Origin: Pseudoscleropodium purum
Lineage: Eukaryota > Streptophyta > Bryopsida > Hypnales > Brachytheciaceae
Length of the DNA stretch: 64,000 nt
Direction of reading: 5' to 3'
NCBI GenBank assembly: GCA_963969395.1
Contig: OZ017803.1
Span: 17,980,001 to 18,044,000 of the forward strand
Part shown: positions 47,857 through 57,127 of the stretch, piece by piece
Layout: every line of letters starts with the position of its first letter
Position numbering within the stretch: the stretch's first letter is position 1
Position numbers and translations under genes: made by a program
The notes under the pieces: model-generated
Told to the model about the DNA's origin: nothing
The model's input: only the letters and a program-made list of their open reading frames with translations
Database searches by the model: none

Positions 47857-48760
47857 TTCATTTTGCTGGAGGCATATCTACTAGAACAACTGCATTGCGA
47901 TGCCTGCTTGATTATTTACTTCTCTATTTTTTGCTCGGGATTGGGTCGAGCGTATGACGGAATTGTCTGTGTCGAGCTTTGCCCACCATAGGAGCTTCTT
48001 CTGAGAAATTTCTATGAGCACGCACTCTGAGAGCTGGTTCATTTGCTGCGGTTGGAAGCGTGGATATAAGTTGCTTGTTTATGTTTGCTTTGCTGGGCGA
48101 TTGGGATTCTTGTGAAAGAGACGCCCGTTGACATCGTATTTTTAGGTGAAGTGCAACATCCCTTGTTTTCTAGGGTGCGGTGGCTTCCTGTTCTGTCCTT
48201 CCTTCACCCATTTGAGGAGTGCCTTCAACTCGCTTGGTATCTTGATTGCTTGTTGCGAGATTTCTAAATTGGTTTTGCGGTTCAACTTCAAGAGTCCGTG
48301 TCGTTCTAGGTTTTGTCCTGTCCTTCCTTTTACCCATTTGAGGAGTGTCTTCGACTTGCTTGGTATCTTGACTACTTGTTGCGAGATTTCTGAATTGGTT
48401 TTGCGGTTCAATTTCATGAGTCAGTGTCATTCTAGGTTTTTTTGTTCAATGGCTTCCATGCTTTGATTGCCAGACGGTGTCCTTGTGTGCACTTGTAGAT
48501 TTAGGGTGGTTTATTGAGAGGTTGTTTAGATTTCGATCATTTCAGACATGGCTCTCAAATTTTCATAGAAGTTACAGAAGATTTTTTCTGTTGCAATCTA
48601 AGTTTTTATAAGAGCAACTCTATTAAGAGCCTAAATTCTCAATTTTCTTGAAATAGCAAGAGTTTGAGTACAAGGTCACTTACATCTCTGCGACTGCGTA
48701 CTCAAACGTCTATCTCTTGCAATTATAATCAAGCTCGGTCTTGCCTCTTATTTACCGCCG
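47857..48760 (+). repeat. Kinase leader region with internal tandem duplication
   Basis: Bases 48188-48425 hold two tandem copies of a unit of about 120 bp (CCCATTTGAGGAGTG, TTGGTATCTTGA, TTGTTGCGAGATTTCT). Related sequence lies at 41285-41480 and 54380-54480. It probably represents a 5' leader of the kinase family. No gene of its own is supported. Confidence 0.6.
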
Positions 48761-49857
48761 ATGTGTTTTGGCCCCAGTGCAAGCTCCGTTGAGCGGATGG
48801 AAGGTGGAAGTCGTATCAACAGTATTGAGGAAATTATTGAAAAGTCCAAGTCTCATTGGAGTCAAGTAGGGGAGTTTGATTCCAACAATGAAGAAGCAGA
48901 AGTGAGCAATATGAAGTTTTTCAAGATCTTGCAGGGCCATCCCACTGGGGTACTTTCTTCAAATCCTTTGGCAAAAGTGTGGATAGTTTGGGTGATTTGG
49001 TGATGGGCAAGAAGTTTATTGAGGGAGGGCAAGTGGAGATGTATGAAGTACAAATGAAGTGGCATGATCTTGAATTGCAAGAATATTTTCTACAAAAATC
49101 AGGTGAATTTGTCTTGAAGGTGTTCAAGAAGGGGACTTTCTTGCAACATTTGCGATCACAGTGGCCGCAAGGAATGTTGTAACACCATGTTGACACAATC
49201 AATTGGGCAATGCTTAGATTGCGTCCAAAATTAAAATTCCACTATGATGTGTGTTATAGAACTTTGTTGAAAGATGGGAGGTTTGCTTTTCTTATGGTCA
49301 AAGAACAAGAAGATCTATGGAGTATGATCAACTATTGACAGGGTTGACGAATGTCAACGTCCGCCCCAAAATAGCGTTCGTTTTCCGGACGTCCGGACGC
49401 ACGGACGCTAGCGGACGCAGCGTCCCGACCGTCGTCGGAAAGCGAACGGGCGGGGTGGGGCGGACGGGGGACAGGCGGACGTTGCGTCCGCCGGGACGCG
49501 AATGTCAGCGGACGCTGCGGACATAGCGTCCACGTCCGGACGTCATGTCAACCCTGACTATTGAATACTAACAAGGTCAAACAATGATGGTCTATTATCA
49601 AAAAGGGAGGTTTTGAAGGCCATGTATGAAGTTGCACTTGGAATGAATCAACTACACAATCGTAGCATTGTACATTTAGACATCAAAGTTTCTAATGTGC
49701 TCTTATCAAGGAGTGGCGTTTATCATATTGTTGATTTTGAATGTTCTATTGGAGTTGTGGGGATTGGATTCTTTAGAGCACCTGAAATATTGGAAGTTTG
49801 CAAGCATAGAAATGTAAGCACAAAGGTCAAGTTATTCACTAAAGCGGTGTTCTATTG
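48761..49857 (+). pseudogene. Protein kinase pseudogene, N-terminal part
   Basis: The ATG at 48761 opens about 45 codons. The frame shifts by one base near 48890-48900 and then runs through a gene-like stretch (SHWGTFFKSFGKS, FIEGGQVEMYEVQMKW) to a TAA at 49180-49182, probably from CAA. The frame continues beyond it, is interrupted by a 218-bp miniature transposon (49339-49556), and resumes with kinase motifs: HLDIKVSNVLL (49674-49706), where HRD has become HLD, DFE in place of DFG, and APEILE. It then breaks off near 49857. The family resembles plant cytosolic Ser/Thr kinase-like proteins. The altered HRD and DFG would impair catalysis even without the stops. Confidence 0.8.
49339..49556. 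mobile_element. hAT-like miniature inverted-repeat element
   Basis: A 218-bp element starting CAGGGTTGAC and ending GTCAACCCTG, flanked by an exact 8-bp duplication ACTATTGA (49331-49338 and 49557-49564). An 8-bp target duplication with CAGGG-type ends is characteristic of hAT elements. The interior is very GC-rich and full of GGACG/CGTCC words, in sharp contrast with the AT-rich surroundings. It has no transposase. It sits inside the kinase reading frame, which is restored to one frame when the element and one duplication copy are ignored. Confidence 0.92.
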
Positions 49858-50413
49858 TAAATAACTTTACTATGTAAAAGTATCAAAGGATTAACTTTGA
49901 GCTCTAATACAAGAAAAAGATTGAGATAAAAAAGATAGGATCGTGGAGAAGTCCACGGTCTTGAGTTGTACTGAATCTTGTCACTTAGCTCAGAAGGACA
50001 AGGTGGCTGACTGGTTGACTGCTTATTTCCTACTTATTTCCTACTTTCACTAACGGTGCCAAGTTGTAGCTATTTAGACTGAATCGATAAATTCGACAAG
50101 ATTCGAACCCAAAACCGGCTAGCAACTAACCGAGGACTTCTTCAACCAATCAAGTCCGCAACTTGATGACTGTTGTTGATCTCGCTACAATTATATACCA
50201 CTGTAGGTTGACTGTTGGTATTTTGGTTTTATTATAAAGATAGCTAGTATGATGTGATTGAAGTATTTAAAAAGAAAGTAAGTTTTTTGAAAAAGCTATT
50301 AGGTATAGAATAAAAAAAACTGAGTAGTTTTGTTTCTTATGATGTGCTTTGAATTAGTTCTAGTTTGAATTTTAGTATTTGTAGTGATGGATTCATAAGA
50401 CCCTAACGATTAG

Positions 50414-50800
50414 CAATTGCCGTTATTGCAATTATCGGTTGATTCAATTCAACCATCTACTTCAAGACGACGTATGCGAGATGAAGCGAGACCTTTTAAA
50501 CGTCGTATTCAATTATGAATTAAATCAGGTACCCATCAATTTTCACTACTAGTTTTGCAATTGAAAAATAAGGCTTTAGTAATCGTTTTAGAATTTGAAC
50601 TTACGCTTTCTGAGAACTATCAAATGGTGTTTGAGGGGTGTTTTGAGAACAACAGTAAAGAATAGATGGTCAACCGTATTTCTAGTGAAGTAGGTCATCG
50701 CTTTTGGCTTCAAGGACCACTCAATCTATTGACTACAGAACGGAAAGCAAACTACATTGTTGCTATATTTTTGTATATTTTGGAGTTCTTAAGTGTGTAA
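50414..50800 (+). pseudogene. Degenerate open stretch of unknown family
   Basis: 128 codons in one frame with only two stops, TGA at 50516-50518 and TAG at 50663-50665, ending at TAA 50798-50800. The residues look protein-like (basic SRRRMRDEARPFKRR, then a hydrophobic/acidic mix such as VFEGCFENNS). I recognise no family. It may belong to the inserted element or to a lost exon. Confidence 0.35.
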
Positions 50801-51062
50801 AGTAAATGGTTTCAAAATTGGATTTTTAGTGATAAAATAGAGTATTTTTACCTATGTTTTGAGTTTCTACTACAACCATTTAATTTTTATTTAGATTGGA
50901 TGAAAGTTAGTAGGTTGTTTATCTCATTTTAGTTGACTTTGGGGTTTGTAGATCCAAAGAAGTATTTAAAATATTAGGAAAGTAATATTTTATGGAGCCT
51001 ATAGCATGAAAGATGCTCACATGGGCTCATGTGGCCCATGTGGCCCATGTGGAAGGAGAAAA

Positions 51063-51083
51063 GGGGGGGGGGGGGGGGGGGGG
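51063..51083 (+). repeat. Homopolymer of 21 G
   Basis: An uninterrupted run of 21 G, preceded by a short tandem of CATGTGGCC units (51020-51050). Long G runs are rare and unstable, and the length may be affected by sequencing. Confidence 0.85.
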
Positions 51084-52304
51084 ATTCTTTCCTTCTTCTC
51101 GTTGAGGTGTGTATGTGTGGGAGTGTAGTGTGTTGGAGTGTGGAGAACTGAAACTTTGATCGGATGTTATGTGTTGTTGGAGAAAGATTTTAATACAAAA
51201 TTTGGTGGAGTTATACATGGTGGTATTGTGCTTCTTTTGGTAACAATTTCATTTGATTCCAAGTTTGTATGTGAATTTTATAAGTTTTTGAATGAGGAGT
51301 GGTTTGTTGCTATCCAAAAAGAGAAGCAAAGATTTTGTATCTCTCTTAAAGTCACGAATTTCGTTGGAGCAAAGTAAAAATTGAGTAGAATATAGATCTT
51401 GTTGTTAGCTTTCTAGTAAACTATCACACTTGTTAATATCATTCATATAACTTAAGTTACGAATAGAAAGGTGGAGTAGAGTATTGCCACTCAGATTTCT
51501 TATAGGGAATCTTTGAGAGCACATAGCTCATAGGCAGTAGCTTTGCTTCAAACGAAATTTTGATAAATCAAAGTTTACTGTCTTAGCTTTCAAAAGAGCT
51601 ATCACTTATTTAAAGTAAAGCTTTAAAATGTTTTTTGTGCCTATTATAGTATTGTTAACCTAAAGGAGGGTGGAAGAGAAGATTGAAAACTTGAAGATTT
51701 GAAGATTCAAATGAAGATTTGAAGACTCAAGAGAAGATTTACCTTGCAAGGACCTAGCTTATGTTGTGGCTTGTGACTTTGTTATTCCTAGCCGGATTTG
51801 AAAGCTTGTTGTCATTTCGTGTTGTGGGCATGTGACTTTGTCAAATTTTTGCATTGTAAACTTTGTTTGCTGGTTGGCCTGACATTGCATACATGGCCTT
51901 ACTTCATTTTGTGTCGTGAGCAACAAAGTGGGATTAATGACTTACATGTTTGAATCTTATGTCATTCTCACGATGAGACTAAGTTGATCACTAGTAGATC
52001 GTGAATTTGAAAGTTTAAGAGCCATATTCACGGACGCTTCAACTCGTGGTTTGCTGTCCGTTCTACCCGTCCCGTATTTTGTGGCTTCTTATCCCCTCCT
52101 TGACCCTTAAACCCTTAGAGCCATAACATGATAGGCTAATGGGAAGCTGATTCAAAATTTGTTGAAGATTCAAGGTTCGAGGGGACATCTTATTAAAGAT
52201 TCAAGTTTTGAAGGGACATCAAGTAAGAATCCCTACCCTCAAGTTATTTCTAACAATAGCCAAAATTCTCGTGATTTCCCAAAGCAAATTCCTCTCAAAA
52301 CAAT

Positions 52305-52569
52305 AGTGGTGGACATTTATAGTTATGAAATGACTTGCTATGAGATCTTAATAGGCAAACTTCCATTTGAAGGTCATCCACGGAATGATTATAATCTTGT
52401 GCTCCACGGAAAAAGGCTAGAAGTGTCAAATTATGTTGATGGTTGGATTTGGAAATTATTGAATAGGGGTCGGTAGTCAAATCCAGTTGCTTGACCATCT
52501 TCTCAAGAGATATTAAAAATACTTCTAAAAAATTCAACATTGTGTAGGAAATTGGATTTACAAATTTAA
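52305..52569 (+). pseudogene. Protein kinase pseudogene, C-terminal lobe
   Basis: It continues the kinase with VDIYSYEMTCYEILIGKLPFEG (helix F region; the usual DVYSYG aspartate is kept) and then the YVDGW segment. TAG at 52474-52476 and TGA at 52492-52494 interrupt the frame, which ends with EILKILLKNSTLCRKLDLQI and a TAA at 52567-52569. Both stops are one C-to-T step from CAG and CGA. With the altered catalytic loop upstream, this locus is non-functional as a kinase. Confidence 0.8.
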
Positions 52570-53548
52570 AAACAAGAAGTAGAATTAGGAATTAGAAAAA
52601 CTTTGGATAGAAACTCAAAGACTTTAGTTGAGTGGAGACTATTGAAGTTGAAGATGTGAAAACTAAAGATTCTTAGTTTATGTAGGAGGTAACATAAAGT
52701 GGTTATCCAAAGCTTTCCATGGATATTGTTGTTATCTAAAGCTTCTTTTGGTTGAAGTTGGTGAAAAGCATTGCCTTGGCTCACAATGATTGACATTTGA
52801 TATTTGACTATGATTTAATTGATCAAGATTTGAGGATGAGTTTTGGCTTGGTGTCTTTAGATCCCTAGCTATAATGTAATGTTTGATTGATAATTTGATT
52901 CTGTTATTTGTTGTACACAATGACCTTGGAATGGAAGAAGTTCTTACCTAATGTGACATTGAGATCAATTGATTCTTTGATGTAATGAAACTTAAAGCTC
53001 ACTTTGTTTAAATACTACAAGTATTTATGTGAAGGAAGCTTGAACATTTTTGTGTATTTGAGATATAGGACTACATTACTAGCATGGGAGTATAGGTGAA
53101 AAGGTGAAAAAGAAAATGAGATTTCAAATCATATTGGAGAACAATGTAGAAAAATTGAATATAGACGTAAGCTATTTACAATATTTTTTTGGGGTACCAT
53201 TAATTATATGTATATTAGAAATAGATCTATAGTCTATTTGTAAGGTTGTAAAATGGATAAATCATTCTTGTGGTTTTTTTTATTGAGTTTTAGCATTTTC
53301 TAATTTTCTAATTGAATATATATTTTGTGTAGGTCTTGTCCTCATGTTTTAAAGAGTATTTGTAATTTATAACTTATTCATATAATGTCTAACAATATAT
53401 GGTAAAGTGCATTGAAATATTTTTGCATTTAATAATAGGTCTAATATAAATAATTCTTGTTAATTATTAGTGAATATACTCACTTTTCAATTGCTATTAG
53501 AATCAAATATGGGTGCCCAAAACTTGTTGGATTTGGCTATCTACTTTG

Positions 53549-53722
53549 TTATTGATTTGGAGGCTCTATTTGGGGTACTTTTGATAAATTTTTAGTAAGC
53601 TTGGTGATCTAGGGGCTACCTTGATCGATGTGTTAGTTATTGGTTTAGAGGCTCTATTTGGAGGTACTTTTGATAAATTTTTGGTAAGCTTGGTGATCTA
53701 GGAGCTACCTTGATCAATGTGT
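53549..53722 (+). repeat. Tandem duplication, 88-bp unit
   Basis: Two copies starting TTATTGATTTGGAGGCTCTA (53549) and TTATTGGTTTAGAGGCTCTA (53637), with a shared AAGCTTGGTGATCTAGG. Period 88 bp. Confidence 0.85.
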
Positions 53723-54662
53723 GTGAAAGAGGTGTTGAGAGCCTTTTCAAGGAGAATGTGAAATTCATTTGCTTTGTCATTGACAAACAAGCAAGTGACA
53801 AGTGAAGACTTGAACTGATCAATGATAATGCTACAATCTATAAAGTTGCAACACTTCAATCTACTAGATATAAGTTAAGGTAGAATCTCCATAAACTATA
53901 CAATATATGAGAGGTTTGATTGACCATTTAGGTGAGCTTGGATTTATGTTAAGTATGAAAAGACTTCATTGATTGACATTTTTTTTTCAATCAATAAGGA
54001 GCTTACGTTAAAATGAATGTGCAAACTTCTAAATGACACAAGGTTCTAAATTGAAGTTGGGAAAGGTTCTCTTGTATATTGAATGGAGACTTTACAATAT
54101 TTTGGATACCATTGGTACTTGCATTGTACTCGAGGAGAAGTTTGTACTTAGTAGAGCTGCTTCATTTAATTCGTATGGAAGATTCGGTTGGAAGCTTCAC
54201 TTTAAGCTTCTTGCTAGTATGTTTGGCATTTTTGTTGGAAGAAATATTGAATTGTTGGTGGAGTTGGTGATTGATTGGATGGTTGTTTTAATTGCTTGTT
54301 GGTGCATTTACATTGAATTTTCAGGGAAACTACTAATTCCATTTTGTTTGGGGTGTAGTGGCTATGCTCTTGTTTCTGCCACCTCTTTCCCTTACCTATT
54401 TGAGGAATCCTATCTACCTATCTGGTATCTTGACTACTTGTTGCAAGATTTCTACATTGATTTTATGTGCAAGAATGAATCCATCTCTTATTTAGGTTCT
54501 TGATTTGAGGACTTTGATTTAGTTGGATAGTGTGATTTCCACATGGTTTCCTTGCCCTCCATTGATCAATGCATGTGTCAATGTTGGGTGAATTAATGTA
54601 GATGTGGGATTTTCTTTGCGAGATTTTCTTTGCGAGATTTCTTCATGGCTGAAGACATCATC

Positions 54663-54880
54663 CTCGGGAAGCATTTCATCTATTTTGAGCATTCACTAGA
54701 TCTTCACATACATAAGTGTTACTCTTATTGAGAGGTTTCGAGATTTGGCCTTATTTGTGATTTTCACCGACTCGGGAAGCATTTCACCTTTTTTGAGTGT
54801 TCACTAGATCTTCACGTACATAAATGTTATTCTTATTGACAGGTTTGGAGATTTGGCCTAACTTGTGATTTTCACCGACT
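54663..54880 (+). repeat. Tandem duplication, 108-bp unit
   Basis: CTCGGGAAGCATTTCA at 54663 and again at 54771, each followed by CACTAGATCTTCAC, GTTA-TCTTATTGA and TTGTGATTTTCACCGACT. A 15-bp tandem (TTTTCTTTGCGAGAT) lies just before, at about 54613-54642. Confidence 0.85.
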
Positions 54881-56094
54881 ACTTTGATGGATGATTGCCT
54901 TGCGGAATGGTGAGGTTTAGTAGACATATGAGATTGGCAATGGCATTGTCCAAGTGAAATGACTTTTGAACTTTGAATTTACAATTTTTCCTACTGCCAA
55001 AAATTTATTGGTATGCAAAATCAGAGAGTAAAATTCCATGGAACCTTGCTATGAGGAAAGTTTTGAGTAGGAAAATTCTATCTGCAACAAAGTTGATGGA
55101 GGGCGGAATTATATTATACATTTTTAGAATGCACTATTGCACATGCAAGTTCATGTTGTCTTTATCTCCCAGAAATACTTGAAGGACAATTTGATTTAGT
55201 TGTTTTGAGAGGGTTGAATTGAATTCAAATGCTCTAGCAACTTGGTATGCATGCCTTTAACCCATCTTGCAATTCATTTGACCAATTCTACTGATTTTCA
55301 TTACATATATACATGTATGTGGTTATTGTAGTAGATTAATTAGCCACATTTGCGGTGATTATATTACGGTAGGTGGTATTGATTCCATGAATGTTGCTTT
55401 GCATATTCTACTATGAACATGTCACAACTTCTTGATCATAGGCTAGGTGCTCATTGCATGAACAATGTTGGAATTATTCACAGTGGTTGTACAAAAAATG
55501 TCCTTGGAATTAAGGAAGTTCCTACCAAATGTGACCTTGAGATCAAATTGCTTTCCAAATGAATGTAATGAACAACAAGGGTCACCATGTGCAAATGCTG
55601 TAAATATTCATATCAAAGAAGCTTGGAGTATTTATGTGTAGTCTAGGAAAATGTCAAATTTTCATCTAGATCTTAGAATGGAGTGGAGGAGATCTAGAGA
55701 AGTCGCGGTATTCTAAAGGAGTCTACTCAAAAAGCAATTATGCTTAAAGAGCAATCATGATACGGAGATACATTTTGGTTTCTCCAATATATCAATAGTG
55801 TATATTTCAAGTGGAGGTTGTTTGTAATGACCACTATGTTTCAACTTCAAAAATTCATAACTAATTTTATGAAGGTCCAAAAAATATGAAACAACTTGGT
55901 TTAGATGCCAATTCCATCTCTCTTTATGTGAAAAATTTACTGAAAATTGTTTTAGGGAGTTTTAGCTTCCCCAAAGAGCAGCAATCAGCTCTTAAATGGT
56001 TGTTCAAAGAGCAAACTACCTTATTCAAATTGCCAGAGTCAGCACATCAATTTTCCAAGGTTCTGAGCGTATAATTGAGATGAGATATAGAAGG

Positions 56095-57127
56095 GCTTTA
56101 TTCTTACAAGAGAGGGAAAATGGAGAGCATTATGGTGGTGGCCATTTGGATAGAATTTGATTGCATTGCTTTTCAGCTTTTTTATAACAATTCACTCTCG
56201 GGGCTTCTTCCACTAAAGGTAGTCATATCTTTTCCATTCCGGGTTCAATTAATGGAGAACTTCCATGCGGCACTTCCTCGTTGGGTGCCCGCGTCTTGCG
56301 GAGCTCCCATTCCCTGTTAATCTCTTGGTCCTATTCTTCTCCTCTGACCTTGAAGAAATCAATGTCCGGAAGTTTTCCTCGTTAATTTTTGATCCCTGCG
56401 TTGTTGATTTCACCCATGCTTCATTGTCATTGTTGGTACTTCAGTTTTCTTTAGTTTTCGGATCAATTTTTTGAAAACGAGTGTCACACCTTCTTCATGC
56501 ACAAGGGCTCCCTGTTAGCTCCCTTTTCCTCTCACCACTTCCTCATTCTTGAAGAAATTTCGCTCGTTGGAGAAGGTGTGACTACCCTTCTCTCGCCAAA
56601 ATCAACGCGGGTTGTTCCACGATCTGGGAACGCGAGGGCGTGGGAACGTATGGAGAGCGTGGGAACCTTTCTCGTTCATCAAATCTACCAGAAATGTAAG
56701 TTAAAAGGAAGTCAAACATAAATCTATGAACTATTCGCTCGTAGTCCACGAGATCTGTTCTCCTTCCCGGTCAGAGCCTGACAAGTCAAGCACGCTGGCG
56801 ACGTGACGATTAGCGTGTGCACTTTGGCCAGCGAATTGAGATGCCTTGCGACTTCCGATATGACATCGTACTGCCGCATTCATGTCGACAGTCTTGACAG
56901 CTTGCATGGTCCTTTCGTGGAGCGTTTTGGTACCGTATTGAGAGAGTTGGACGATTTACACCGTGGGACTTAGTGTTTGATGTGTGTTTAATGCGTCAGT
57001 GATCACCCTCAATGTATGTAACTAACGAGGAAAATCCTTTTTTTTTCGAAGAATCCTGGCCTTTCGTAAACAGTTGCGCTTCACGCGAATTTTGTGATCT
57101 AATGAGAAGTTTTGTTCCGGCCTTCAC
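56095..57127 (+). promoter_or_regulatory. Upstream region of the IRX10-like gene
   Basis: Base composition shifts to clearly higher GC at about 56200 and stays so through the gene, suggesting the promoter and 5' leader lie here. An imperfect repeat (GGCTCCCTGTTAGCTCCC and a related stretch near 56300, each followed by a CTTGAAGAAAT word) spans 56290-56570. No transcription start or TATA box could be fixed. Short open frames here show no domain. Confidence 0.4.

Larger units (their letters stand above)
49858..52304. other. 2.45-kb interruption of the kinase pseudogene (nested insertion or intron)
   Basis: The kinase similarity stops after FTKAV (about 49857) and resumes with VDIYSYEMTCYEIL at about 52308. 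The left end has CTATTGTAAATAAC and the right end GTTATTTCTAACAATAG near 52243, imperfect inverses that may be element ends. The segment contains a degenerate open stretch (50414-50800), a G21 run, a tRNA-like B-box word and an 80-codon open frame (51138-51377) without recognised domains. A large intron is an alternative. Confidence 0.5.
52570..56090 (+). other. Kinase 3' flank and repeated kinase-leader remains
   Basis: No intact gene. Bases 52910-53060 (GACCTTGGAAT, GAAGTTCTTACC, AATGTGAC-TTGAGATCAA) match 55485-55650. Bases 54380-54480 match the leader repeat at 48188-48425. Both ends of a kinase unit are therefore present around 54-55.7 kb without a recognisable kinase domain between them. 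Tandem duplications at 53549-53722 and 54663-54880 are listed separately. Confidence 0.5.

Noticed and set aside
48085..48480. Several overlapping open frames of 60-106 codons
   Set aside because: They arise from the tandem leader repeat, occur on both strands, and show no domain.
54033..54503. 156-codon open frame with hydrophobic stretches
   Set aside because: Its C-terminal half is the kinase-leader repeat, which is non-coding elsewhere; no domain or conserved frame was seen.
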